From contig SHVY01000026.1 in NCBI GenBank assembly GCA_009694045.1, positions 1 to 42,244 of the forward strand: a stretch of 42,244 nucleotides of DNA. The letters are read 5' to 3'. Positions 1-7,366 of the stretch are shown one piece after another (the first letter of the stretch is position 1; each line of letters begins with the position of its first letter). Made by a program: the position numbers and the translations under genes. This DNA comes from Alphaproteobacteria bacterium (lineage in GTDB: Bacteria; Pseudomonadota; Alphaproteobacteria; SP197). The notes beneath the pieces are model-generated. The model was not told where the DNA came from. It saw only the letters and a list, made by a program, of their open reading frames with translations, and searched no databases.

Positions 1-95
1 AGGATCAACACACCCAAAGGACGGTCAAATCAGCAGCCTGACTCCTGTCCGCCCCGAAGGGCCCACTCCAGTCGGCGTGGAATTGTGATCGGGAG

Positions 96-159
96 TTGAC
101 AGTCGGCACGCCGATCGGGGAAGGTCCGCCGCCTAAACGACAGAGCGAGGATCCGAGAC
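96..159 (+). promoter_or_regulatory. leader of the his operon
   Basis: A consensus-like -35 hexamer TTGACA lies at 96-101, but no convincing -10 hexamer follows at 16-18 bases. A purine-rich ribosome binding site (GCGAGGA, 145-151) precedes the hisG ATG at 160. Bases 1-95 show no gene. The promoter call is weak. Confidence 0.25.
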
Positions 160-1032
160 ATGGCCGCAACCGGCGCTGCCGCGACCATCAGGCTCGCCCT
201 GCCCAAGGGTCGCATGGAAGCGGGCGTCGTGGCCCTTCTGGCTGAATCGGGCATCCGTATCCGCTCCGGCTACCGTGACTATCGCCCGCACATCTCGCTG
301 GACGGGTTCGACGTCAAGATCCTGAAGCCCCAAAACATCATCGAGATGCTGCAAGCCGGCAGCCGGGATCTGGGCTTTGCCGGCGCCGACTGGGTGGCCG
401 AGTTGGAAGCCGACGTGGTCGAGTTGTTCGACACCGGCATGGACCCGGTGAAGATCGTCGCCGCCATGCCGGCCCGCGACCACCTGGGCGACCACCGCGA
501 TCGGCCCCTGGTCGTCGCTTCGGAGTACGAGCGGTTGACCAAGCGATGGATCGCCGGGCGCGGGCTGGATGCGCGCTTCGTGCGGTCCTACGGCGCGACC
601 GAGGTGTTTCCGCCCGAGGACGCCGACTGCATCGTCGACAATGCGGCGACGGGCGGCACCCTGCGCGCCAATGGCCTGGAGGTCGTCGACCAGATCATGC
701 TGTCGTCGACGCGGCTCTACGCCCATCCGGGGGCCTTGCGCGATCCCGTTCGCGCCGCCGCCATCGACCGCTTCGCCCTGGTCGTGCGCTCGGTTCTCGA
801 GGCGCGGCGCCGGGTGATGCTCGAGGTCAACGTCACCGCCGATACCCTCGAGGCCGTCATCGCCATTCTGCCCTGCATGCGCGGTCCGACGGTGGCGCCG
901 CTCCACGGCGGCGCAGGGTTCGCCGTGAAGGCCGCCGTGCCGAAGGATCGGCTGCCAACCCTCATTCCCGAGATCAAGGCCAGGGGCGGCACCGACATCG
1001 TCGTGTCGGAGCTCAGCCAGATCGTTCCGTGA
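160..1032 (+). CDS. hisG: ATP phosphoribosyltransferase, long form
   Basis: This enzyme catalyses the first step of histidine synthesis, joining ATP and PRPP to give phosphoribosyl-ATP in the cytoplasm. At 290 residues it is the long form: a catalytic half plus a C-terminal ACT-like regulatory domain (about residues 215-290, ending GGTDIVV...). It should therefore be feedback-regulated by histidine without a HisZ partner. The PRPP loop is visible as DNAATGGTL at residues 160-168, and the N-terminal LALPKGR motif is typical. Many alphaproteobacteria carry the short form with HisZ, so the long form may point to a separate ancestry for this cluster (inference). The ATG at 160 follows a GAGGA-type ribosome site. 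The stop overlaps the GTG start of hisB by four bases, so this is the first gene of a coupled operon. Confidence 0.95.
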   Translation: MAATGAAATIRLALPKGRMEAGVVALLAESGIRIRSGYRDYRPHISLDGFDVKILKPQNIIEMLQAGSRDLGFAGADWVAELEADVVELFDTGMDPVKIVAAMPARDHLGDHRDRPLVVASEYERLTKRWIAGRGLDARFVRSYGATEVFPPEDADCIVDNAATGGTLRANGLEVVDQIMLSSTRLYAHPGALRDPVRAAAIDRFALVVRSVLEARRRVMLEVNVTADTLEAVIAILPCMRGPTVAPLHGGAGFAVKAAVPKDRLPTLIPEIKARGGTDIVVSELSQIVP

Positions 1033-1616
1033 GCCCGCGTCGCGCCGAGGTCGTCCGCAAGACCGCCGAGACCGAGGTGAAGGCGACCCTCGTGCTCGAC
1101 GGCGGCGGCACGGCCAACATCGCGACCGGCCTCAGGTTCCTCGATCACATGCTGGGCACGCTCGCGCGCCACGGCTGGTTCGATCTGGATCTCGCGTGCA
1201 CCGGCGATCTCGACATCGACGATCACCACAGCGCCGAGGACTGCGCCCTCGCCCTCGGCCAGGCGATCGACCGCGCCCTGGGCGATCGGCGCGGGATCGC
1301 CCGGTTCGGCTACGCCTACGCGCCCCTGGACGAGGCCCTGGCGCGCGCCGTCATCGATCTGTCAGGGCGGCCCTTCGCCCGGGTGGCGCTGGGCCTCAGG
1401 CGGGAGCGGCTCGGCGACATCGCCTGCGAGAACCTGACCCACGCGCTGCAATCCCTGGCGATCGCGGCCAGGATGACCCTGCACGTGGACTTGCTCGAGG
1501 GCGAGAACGATCACCATCGGGCCGAGGCCGCCTTCAAGGCCGTCGCCCTCGCCTTGCGCCAGGCCGTGGCGCTGACCGGCCAGACCGGCGTGCCCAGCAC
1601 CAAGGGCACCCTGTGA
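1029..1616 (+). CDS. hisB: imidazoleglycerol-phosphate dehydratase
   Basis: Manganese enzyme that dehydrates imidazoleglycerol phosphate to imidazole-acetol phosphate. The 195-residue chain is the monofunctional size, without the phosphatase half found in enterobacterial HisB. Metal-binding motifs are intact: FLDHML with His40, DDHHSAED at 64-71 and NDHHRAEAAFK at 160-170. The C-terminus GVPSTKGTL is diagnostic. The start is GTG at 1029, overlapping the hisG stop as GTGA. No ATG precedes the conserved N-terminal RKTAETE block in this frame, which supports the GTG. The stop in turn overlaps the hisH start as GTGA. Confidence 0.95.
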   Translation: MSPRRAEVVRKTAETEVKATLVLDGGGTANIATGLRFLDHMLGTLARHGWFDLDLACTGDLDIDDHHSAEDCALALGQAIDRALGDRRGIARFGYAYAPLDEALARAVIDLSGRPFARVALGLRRERLGDIACENLTHALQSLAIAARMTLHVDLLEGENDHHRAEAAFKAVALALRQAVALTGQTGVPSTKGTL

Positions 1617-2239
1617 ACCCTGCCGGCGGTGGCGTCGAGGTCGTGGTGATCGCGACCGGCGTCGCCAACCTGGCCTCGGTTCTGGCCGCGCTGCGGCGGG
1701 CGGGCGCCGACGCCCGCGTCAGCCGCGACGCCGAACGGGTCCATCGCGCGGAGCGGTTGGTGCTGCCGGGTGTCGGCGCCTTCGGCGACGCGATGAGGTC
1801 GCTCAACGACGGCGGGCTCGCCGAGGCGCTGCGGCGACGCATCGTCTTGGATCGCCCCACGCTCGCGATCTGCGTCGGCCATCAGGTTCTCTTCGAATTG
1901 AGCGACGAAAGCCCGGGCGTGGCCGGCGTCGGGGTGATCGCCGGCCGGATCGGCCGCCTGCCGGGCGCGGTGCGGGTGCCGCAGATTGGCTGGAATCGGG
2001 TAGCGACGAGCGGATCCTGTCGGCTCCTTCGTCCCGGATTCGCGTTCTTCTCCAACTCCTATTGCGCGACGAGCCCCCCCGACGGGTGTGACTACGCCAC
2101 CGCCGATCACGGCGGACCGTTCGTCGCCGGGATCGAACGCGGCGCCCTGACGGGGCTGCAGTGCCACCCCGAATTGTCCGGAGCCTGGGGCCACGATGTC
2201 CTGTGCCGTTGGCTGGCCCAGACGCGCCGTCCATGCTGA
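1613..2239 (+). CDS. hisH: imidazole glycerol phosphate synthase, glutaminase subunit
   Basis: Class I glutamine amidotransferase that supplies ammonia to HisF. The 208-residue protein keeps the catalytic triad: Cys87 in ICVGHQ, and His185 and Glu187 in CHPELS. It also has the LPGVGAFGDAM strand and the PQIGWN motif typical of HisH (usually PHMGWN). The nucleophile elbow reads CVGHQ instead of the usual CLGMQ, a modest divergence. GTG at 1613 overlaps the hisB stop (GTGA). The 3' end overlaps hisF by seven bases, so the two subunits are translated together, as expected for a heterodimer. Confidence 0.93.
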   Translation: MNPAGGGVEVVVIATGVANLASVLAALRRAGADARVSRDAERVHRAERLVLPGVGAFGDAMRSLNDGGLAEALRRRIVLDRPTLAICVGHQVLFELSDESPGVAGVGVIAGRIGRLPGAVRVPQIGWNRVATSGSCRLLRPGFAFFSNSYCATSPPDGCDYATADHGGPFVAGIERGALTGLQCHPELSGAWGHDVLCRWLAQTRRPC

Positions 2240-2988
2240 CCCGGCGCATCATCCCGTGTCTCGATTGCCGCGACGGGCGGGTGGTGAAGGGCGTGAAGTT
2301 CCAGTCCCTACGCGACAGCGGCGATCCCGTCGATCTCGCCCGCGCATACGAAGAGCAAGGCGCCGACGAGATCGTTCTGCTCGACATTTCCGCCACCCCG
2401 GACGAACGCTCGCACCATCTCGATACCGTGCGGAGCGTGCGTGCGGCGCTGTCGATCCCGCTGACCTGCGGTGGCGGCGTACGTGGCGTGGCCGATGTGG
2501 CCGCGTTGCTCGAGGCCGGCGCCGACATGGTCGCCGTGAACACCGCGGCGGTGGCGCGACCCGAGCTGATCGGCGAAATCGCTTCGCGATTCGGCAGCCA
2601 GTGCACGGTCCTGTCCCTGGACGCGGCGGCCGATGGACGCGGCGGCTGGCGCGTCGTCGTACGGTCGGGCGCCGAACGCAGCGAGCGCGACGCCCTCGCC
2701 TGGGCCGTCGAGGCCCAGAGCCGCGGCGCGGGCGAAGTCCTGCTCACGAGTTGGGACCGCGACGGTACCCGGTCGGGGTACGACCTGGACCTGATCGGCG
2801 CCGTGGCGGCTGCCGTCCACGTCCCCTTGATCGCGTCCGGCGGGGCCGCCGGCGCCGGGCATCTGGCGGACGCGTTGCGCGCCGGGGCGGACGCGGTGCT
2901 GGCGGCGTCGATCTTCCACGACGGCGACACAACCGTCGGCGCCGTCAAGGCCGCGTTGACGCGCGACGGATTCGCGATCAGACCTTGA
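2233..2988 (+). CDS. hisF: imidazole glycerol phosphate synthase, cyclase subunit
   Basis: (beta/alpha)8-barrel that uses HisH-derived ammonia to close the imidazole ring, giving IGP and AICAR. The 251 residues include both catalytic aspartates at the canonical numbers, Asp11 (CLDCRDGR) and Asp130 (LSLDAAAD). They also include the TSWDRDGTRSGYD loop and the second phosphate site ASIFH. The ATG at 2233 lies inside the hisH end. The stop is part of a TTGA tetramer (2985-2988). At the other operon junctions here such tetramers mark a coupled next gene, but here an AT-rich island follows instead of hisA. Confidence 0.95.
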   Translation: MLTRRIIPCLDCRDGRVVKGVKFQSLRDSGDPVDLARAYEEQGADEIVLLDISATPDERSHHLDTVRSVRAALSIPLTCGGGVRGVADVAALLEAGADMVAVNTAAVARPELIGEIASRFGSQCTVLSLDAAADGRGGWRVVVRSGAERSERDALAWAVEAQSRGAGEVLLTSWDRDGTRSGYDLDLIGAVAAAVHVPLIASGGAAGAGHLADALRAGADAVLAASIFHDGDTTVGAVKAALTRDGFAIRP

Positions 2989-2989
2989 T
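2976..2989 (+). repeat. left direct repeat flanking the hisF/hisA island
   Basis: GATCAGACCTTGAT covers the last codons and stop of hisF. It matches GATCAAGCCTTGAT at 3701-3714, over the hisA start, at 12 of 14 bases. The repeats bracket 711 bases of foreign-looking DNA. Confidence 0.6.
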
Positions 2990-3418
2990 GGCGATGATAG
3001 AGATACTAGGGCACACTGATCGGACTTGCGGGCTACCAGCGCCCAGGGAATCGCGGTGATCGGCCGAGGCGATGTCAACATTCACAGAGATAAATCTCAT
3101 AGAACAGAAAATATAAAATCTATAATATAGAATATTGTGAAATCTTCATTGAGATCATTGAATATTAACATATTTAGATATGATCTATATTTGAAATTGA
3201 TTGAAATAAACAATAAATTTGATATTATTCAGAGTATAAATGAACCTCATAATAATGATATCGATTTACTCTTATATCTTCCAACATAATAATTATAAAA
3301 ATTCGATTATTGGTATGTACTAACTGAATAATTCTCGGTGTAATTGTGAACGACACGTTTTTATATAGCGGATTGGACATACTTTATTGGAAAATTCTTC
3401 AGAAGATCGGGATCGTGG
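2990..3418. other. AT-rich non-coding island between hisF and hisA
   Basis: From about 3072 to 3400 the sequence switches abruptly from GC-rich to strongly AT-rich, with long runs of A/T words. No credible gene is present: the frames are short, stop-rich and lack family features. No DnaA box, tRNA or riboswitch was recognised. Several small palindromes occur (for example GAGAT-AA-ATCTC at 3087-3098), as expected in such composition. It may be acquired DNA, or the remnant of an inserted element whose other part is the repeat at 3419-3541. It may also carry the promoter that now drives hisA, since hisA is no longer coupled to hisF. No specific -35/-10 pair is claimed. Confidence 0.75.
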
Positions 3419-3541
3419 CTGGTGGTTCGATTCAGACGGATTGACCCCGATCCGTCGGGTCGAGCCCCCAGCGGGACTCTCATCCTGTGGTCCGCCCCAA
3501 ACACAAGGATCGGGAATCAAGCGTTTGGGGCGGATCACTAG
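3419..3541 (+). repeat. MITE-like repeat, copy 1
   Basis: This 123-base element has a second, inverted copy at 19018-19137, about three quarters identical by eye. It contains two hairpins. The first is at 3435-3456, a nine-pair stem around the four-base loop 3444-3447. The second is at 3487-3538, a 16-pair stem with one G.T, GTGGTCCGCCCCAAAC against GTTTGGGGCGGATCAC, around a 20-base loop. Three GANTC sites (3429-3433, 3475-3479, 3514-3518) sit at the same relative places in both copies. The ends are CTGGTGG and TCACTAG, a degenerate form of the CTAGTGG/CCACTAG ends of copy 2. No transposase is nearby. The name of the family is unknown to me. Confidence 0.7.
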
Positions 3542-3700
3542 CTATGTTTCGGAAGCCAACACGGCGGTTCGTCGATGGTCGCTGAGCCGATGCTTTGATG
3601 ATGACCACGTGCTACGCATGCGAACCGGGTGTTCGGCGGGGGTTTCCGGAAAGGTTGACCGATCCGCCGGAGGTCGCAGGAGCAACGCTAAGGATACCGA

Positions 3701-3714
3701 GATCAAGCCTTGAT
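3701..3714 (+). repeat. right direct repeat at the hisA start
   Basis: GATCAAGCCTTGAT contains the TTG start of the hisA fusion gene (3710) and the overlapping TGA. It mirrors the hisF end at 2976-2989. The similarity continues weakly to the left (GGAT, then CG) in both copies. Confidence 0.6.
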
Positions 3715-4972
3715 CATCCCATCCATTGATCTCATGGGCGGCCAGGCGGTCCAACTCGTGGGCGGTCGTGAGACGGCGATCGAGGCCGGCGATCCGCGCC
3801 CGATTGCGGAGCGCTTCCGTGTCGCGGGCGAGATCGCGGTCATCGACCTGGACGCGGCCCTGGGCCAGGGCTCGAACGAGGACCTGATCGCCGAGTTGGT
3901 GCGCATGGCACCGTGCCGCGTGGGTGGCGGCATCCGCTCGGCCAAGCAGGCGGCGGCCTGGCTCGACCGGGGCGCCGTCAAGGTCATCCTCGGCACGGCG
4001 GCGAAGGCGGACATCCTGCGCGGCCTGCCGCCCGAGCGGGTGATCGCGGCCCTGGATGCCGCGCATGGCGAGGTCGTAGTCGAGGGCTGGCGCAAGGGCA
4101 CCGGCGCCACGGTTCCGGAGCGGATGCGTGCCCTCGCGGGACTGGTCGGCGGGTTCCTGGTCACCTCTGTCGAGCGCGAGGGGCGGATGGGCGGCATCGA
4201 TCTGGCGGCCATCGCCGCCCTGGTCGAGATCGCCGGACCCGCGCGCGTGACCGCCGCCGGCGGCTTCGCCACGCCGGACGAGGTCGCCGCCGCGGATCGG
4301 GCCGGCGCCGACGCCCAGGTCGGCATGGCGCTCTACTCCGGCCGCATGGACCTGGGCGAGGCGATCGCGGCACCGTTGCGCGCGGACCGCCCCGACGGGC
4401 TGTGGCCAACGGTCGTCACCGACGAACATGGCGTGGCCTTGGGCCTGGTCTACTCGAATCGCGACAGCGTCAAAGCAGCAGTGGCCGAACGGCGGGGCGT
4501 CTACCACTCGCGCGGCCGCGGTCTGTGGCGCAAGGGCGAGACCTCGGGCGCTACCCAGGAACTGCTCCGGATTGACCTGGATTGCGATCGCGACGCGCTG
4601 CGCTTCACCGTGCGCCAAACGGGACCGGGTTTTTGTCACCTGAAGACGCGGACCTGCTGGGGCGAGGACTTAGGGATCGCGGCACTGGCGCGGCGGCTGG
4701 CGGCCCGGGTCGGGGACGCGCCGGCCGGCTCCTACACCCGGCGGCTGCTCGTGGACGAGGGTCTGCTCGCGGCCAAGTTGGGCGAGGAGGCGCGCGAGCT
4801 CGCCGCGGCCCAAGGGGCGCCCGCGGTGGCCCACGAGGCGGCCGATCTCCTGTACTTCCTTTTGGTCGCGCTGGCGCGCGCAGGGGTTCCCCTGGCGGAC
4901 GTGGCGACGGAGCTCGACCGCCGCGCCTTGCGGCTTTCGCGCCGGCCCGGCGACGCTAAGATGGCACCATGA
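3710..4972 (+). CDS. hisA: trifunctional HisA-HisI-HisE fusion
   Basis: One 420-residue chain carries three histidine enzymes. Residues 1-225 are the HisA barrel (ProFAR isomerase) with Asp7 in PSIDLMGG, Asp116 in ALDAAHGEVVVEGW, and the TAAGG phosphate loop. Residues about 230-320 are HisI (phosphoribosyl-AMP cyclohydrolase), with SRGRGLWRKGETSG, metal residues Asp291, Asp293 and Asp295, and Cys292, Cys309 and Cys316. Residues about 320-415 are HisE (phosphoribosyl-ATP pyrophosphatase), with GSYTRRLL (340-347), GEEARE (358-363) and EAADLLYFLL (376-385). HisE, HisI and HisA act consecutively, so the chain covers steps 2 to 4. The TTG at 3710 is forced: an in-frame TAA lies at 3689, and the next Met (codon 9) would remove Asp7. 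Its stop overlaps the next gene as ATGA. HisIE fusions are common; joining them to HisA is unusual as far as I know. Confidence 0.9.
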   Translation: MIIPSIDLMGGQAVQLVGGRETAIEAGDPRPIAERFRVAGEIAVIDLDAALGQGSNEDLIAELVRMAPCRVGGGIRSAKQAAAWLDRGAVKVILGTAAKADILRGLPPERVIAALDAAHGEVVVEGWRKGTGATVPERMRALAGLVGGFLVTSVEREGRMGGIDLAAIAALVEIAGPARVTAAGGFATPDEVAAADRAGADAQVGMALYSGRMDLGEAIAAPLRADRPDGLWPTVVTDEHGVALGLVYSNRDSVKAAVAERRGVYHSRGRGLWRKGETSGATQELLRIDLDCDRDALRFTVRQTGPGFCHLKTRTCWGEDLGIAALARRLAARVGDAPAGSYTRRLLVDEGLLAAKLGEEARELAAAQGAPAVAHEAADLLYFLLVALARAGVPLADVATELDRRALRLSRRPGDAKMAP

Positions 4973-5571
4973 TCGAGTTCCAAACCCGCCTCGGCATCGC
5001 CGTCGCCGCCGTCTGGGCCCTCGCGTCACCCGCCGTCGACGCGGCGCCGGGCGACCTGCTGGTGATAATCGGCAATCAAGTCAACCTGCGCCAGGGACCG
5101 GGGACGACCCAGCCGATCGTCGGCACACTGGACCGAGGTCAGATCGTCATCGAGCGCGAGCGCTACAACGAATGGTTCCACGTGGACCTGCGCAACAATC
5201 AGGGGAACGGCTGGATCCATGGAACGCTGATCGCGCCAGTGTCGACCGGACTCGGCACTGGCGGTGGCAAGGCCTTCTGGAAGTTTCGCGGTGTCCTGGA
5301 GGCGGAGAACCAGAAGGTGTTCGACGCGACCGGGGTTTACGCCTACACCGCCGCAAGCGATGTCGGCGATGCCACGGTGACGATCACCCCCACCGGCGCC
5401 TGGCTCGCCAGCGTCGGCGATCTGAGCAGCCACGCCTTGCGGCTGTACAACCAATGGAAAGTCGCCAATGACGGTGCCGCGGTCGTCCTGGTCATCAATG
5501 ACCCACTCGGCAATGTGTTCGTGACCGTTCAGGAGATCGACGGCGAAACCTTGGTCACGACTCACTACTGA
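4969..5571 (+). CDS. secreted SH3b-domain protein, function unknown
   Basis: A 200-residue protein with a signal peptide (hydrophobic residues about 8-20, likely cleavage near AVDA-AP, residue 25). A bacterial SH3-like domain follows at about 30-80 (VNLRQGPGTTQPIVGTL...GWIHGTL). The C-terminal 110 residues are not recognised. SH3b domains usually bind cell-wall or protein ligands, so the protein probably works in the periplasm or envelope. The ATG overlaps the preceding his stop as ATGA, so it is co-transcribed and probably co-translated with the his operon. No link to histidine synthesis is evident. Confidence 0.75.
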   Translation: MIEFQTRLGIAVAAVWALASPAVDAAPGDLLVIIGNQVNLRQGPGTTQPIVGTLDRGQIVIERERYNEWFHVDLRNNQGNGWIHGTLIAPVSTGLGTGGGKAFWKFRGVLEAENQKVFDATGVYAYTAASDVGDATVTITPTGAWLASVGDLSSHALRLYNQWKVANDGAAVVLVINDPLGNVFVTVQEIDGETLVTTHY

Positions 5572-5725
5572 ACGGCGCTACGAAACTCCCACACCTAAGC
5601 TCAACAACGCCAGGACCCAAAGCCCCATTTCCGCTACGAATTCGCGAGCAGGTGCGTGAATTTGCAACGCAAGGTAGAATTCGGTGGACATCGACGCTTC
5701 CTCGTGACCGTGGCAACCATCGCCT

Positions 5726-5737
5726 CTTAACGTTAAG
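5726..5737. promoter_or_regulatory. 12-base palindrome upstream of the ureohydrolase
   Basis: CTTAACGTTAAG is a perfect palindrome in the intergenic region ahead of the ureohydrolase gene. About ten perfect 12-base palindromes are expected by chance in a window this size, so only its location and AT-rich content make it a candidate operator. Confidence 0.2.
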
Positions 5738-5767
5738 CGCAGTGAACCATGAAACCGCGGGTCCGGC

Positions 5768-5783
5768 AGTGATGCGCGTCACA
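5768..5783. promoter_or_regulatory. CRP/FNR-family-like binding site
   Basis: AGTGATGCGCGTCACA matches the GTGA-N6-TCAC core of the CRP consensus, 66 bases upstream of the ureohydrolase ATG. Its symmetry and position suggest control by a CRP-family regulator. No regulator gene lies nearby. Confidence 0.35.
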
Positions 5784-5849
5784 CCGAGGCATGGCGCGGC
5801 ATCGTCGGAGGGCGTAGCCTTGGGTGCCGGATCACCCGCAGGAGCCGCC

Positions 5850-6821
5850 ATGAACGACCGCCCCAACGATCTCAAACCGCGCGATTCGGCGGTGATCCCC
5901 CGGTTCTCGGAGCCCGCGACGTTCATGCGCGCGCCCTACGTGGACCTGGCGGTGGGGCTCGACATCGCCCTGGTCGGGGTGCCGTTCGACCTGGGCGCCA
6001 CAAATCGCAACGGCCAGCGGGCGGGACCGGCCCAAGTCCGCGAGATGTCCCGGCTCATCCGCCAGGTCAACGCCTCCAGCAAGATCGCCCCGTTCGATCT
6101 CTGTCGCGTTGGCGATATCGGCGATGCGCCGGTGCGGGTCTTCGACCTGATGGGAACGCTCGATGCCATCGCCGCCTTCTATGGCGAGGTGAAGAACGCC
6201 GGGGCGGCGGCCGTGTCGGCGGGAGGCGATCACACGGTCACGCTGCCGATCCTGCGCGGGCTCGTGGGCCGGGGCCAGCCGGTAGGGTGCGTCCAGTTCG
6301 ACGCCCATGCCGATACGCTCGATCAGCTGGTCGGCAACCGCTACAACCACGCCACCCCGTTCCGGCGCGCGGTCGAGGAAGGCGTCATCGACCCGAAGCG
6401 CACGGTGCAGATCGGCCTGCGCGGTACCCGCTACAGCGACGAAGACATCCAGTACGGCTACGACGTCGGCATGCGCGTCATCACCATGGACGACTACGAG
6501 GCGATGGGCCGCGAGGCCGTGATCTCCGAGACCCGCCGGGTGCTGGGCGACGGCCCCGCCTACGTCACCTTCGACATCGACGGACTGGACCCGGTTTTCT
6601 GTCCGGGCACCAGCGCGCCGGAGCCGGGCGGGCTCACCATGCGCGACTCCCAGGTGATGATCCGGGGCCTGCGCGGCCTGAACCTGATCGGCGGCGACGT
6701 GTGCGAGGTGCTGCCCGCCCTCGATCCCGGCGGGCATACGGCGCTGAACGCGGCGAACCTGATGTTCGAGATTCTCTGCGTCGTCGCCGACTCCGTCGCC
6801 ACCCGCCGGACCCGGCGTTGA
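5850..6821 (+). CDS. ureohydrolase, agmatinase/guanidinobutyrase family
   Basis: Manganese enzyme of the arginase/agmatinase superfamily that hydrolyses a guanidino compound to an amine plus urea. All six metal ligands are present: His128 (GGDHT), Asp151, His153 and Asp155 (FDAHADT), and Asp242 and Asp244 (FDIDGLDP). The segment NRYNHATPFRRAVEEG resembles agmatinases and guanidinobutyrase/guanidinopropionase enzymes, so the substrate (agmatine, 4-guanidinobutyrate or similar) cannot be fixed from sequence. The 323-residue length is typical. The ATG at 5850 follows AGGAG by five bases; the open frame extends further upstream without support. The stop overlaps the TTG of the acetyltransferase gene. 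Confidence 0.88.
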   Translation: MNDRPNDLKPRDSAVIPRFSEPATFMRAPYVDLAVGLDIALVGVPFDLGATNRNGQRAGPAQVREMSRLIRQVNASSKIAPFDLCRVGDIGDAPVRVFDLMGTLDAIAAFYGEVKNAGAAAVSAGGDHTVTLPILRGLVGRGQPVGCVQFDAHADTLDQLVGNRYNHATPFRRAVEEGVIDPKRTVQIGLRGTRYSDEDIQYGYDVGMRVITMDDYEAMGREAVISETRRVLGDGPAYVTFDIDGLDPVFCPGTSAPEPGGLTMRDSQVMIRGLRGLNLIGGDVCEVLPALDPGGHTALNAANLMFEILCVVADSVATRRTRR

Positions 6822-7366
6822 AACGCATCCGCCCCGCGACGATCGCCGACGCCCAGGCATTGGGCAATATCTACGTCGCCTGCTGGCGTGACGCCTATCC
6901 CGGGCTGGTACCCGACAAGGTGCTGCTGGCGATGACCGCCAAGGGCCAGGGGGAAGAATGGGCCCACACCTTGCGGCGGGATCGCGATCGCAACTTCGTT
7001 CAAGTCGCCACCGATGCGGCCGGCGATGTGGTCGGATTCGGCAGCTGCGGGCACTCGCGCACCCACGGCCTGTCGTTCGATGGCGAGGTGTTCACCCTCT
7101 ACGTCCACCTCGACGAATGGGGCATGGGTCTTGGGCGCGACCTGCTGCGGGCCTTGCTCGAACGGCTGTCGCGCGAAGGCCAGCGATCGGCCTTGGTCTG
7201 GGTCCTCGCGCGCAACCCTTCACGGCACTTCTACGCGGCCGTCGGAGGCAGTCTGGTCGCCCTGAAATCCGAGACGTTGTGGGGCGCGACCTTGCCGCAG
7301 GTCGCTTACGCGTGGCCCGATCTCGCGGCGGCGCTGAGCCCGGCCGGCCCATTCGCGGGCACTTGA
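6818..7366 (+). CDS. GNAT-family N-acetyltransferase
   Basis: A 182-residue GNAT protein. It has the N-terminal IRPATIADAQAL strand/helix, the central FTLYVHLDEWGMGLGRDLL stretch containing the acetyl-CoA pyrophosphate loop (GMGLGRDLL), and the C-terminal NPSRHFYAAVGG motif. The acceptor is unknown. The TTG at 6818 overlaps the ureohydrolase stop (TTGA) and puts the conserved first strand at the N-terminus. Its own stop overlaps the TTG of the following transporter, so the three genes form one coupled unit. Together they suggest uptake or export plus modification of an amine or guanidino compound (inference). Confidence 0.85.
   Translation: MKRIRPATIADAQALGNIYVACWRDAYPGLVPDKVLLAMTAKGQGEEWAHTLRRDRDRNFVQVATDAAGDVVGFGSCGHSRTHGLSFDGEVFTLYVHLDEWGMGLGRDLLRALLERLSREGQRSALVWVLARNPSRHFYAAVGGSLVALKSETLWGATLPQVAYAWPDLAAALSPAGPFAGT

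Noticed and set aside
546-1028. N-terminal extension of hisB inside hisG
   Set aside because: Low-complexity Arg-rich shadow reading of hisG. The GTG overlap at 1029 gives the normal HisB length.
3072-3400. Replication origin or plasmid-type origin in the AT-rich island
   Set aside because: No DnaA boxes, iterons or replication genes nearby.
3419-3440. tRNA T-arm-like GGTTCGATTC at one end of the repeat (also in copy 2)
   Set aside because: The flanking bases do not form a T-stem, and no anticodon or acceptor arm can be built. Treated as part of the repeat.
3387-3713. 108-codon open frame spanning the repeat and ending at the hisA start
   Set aside because: It has no family features and runs through the hairpins. 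Its end (EIKP-stop) is better explained as the duplicated hisF/hisA junction.
5652-5849. N-terminal extension of the ureohydrolase
   Set aside because: No ribosome site upstream, no family similarity, and the palindromes lie there. ATG 5850 with AGGAG fits better.
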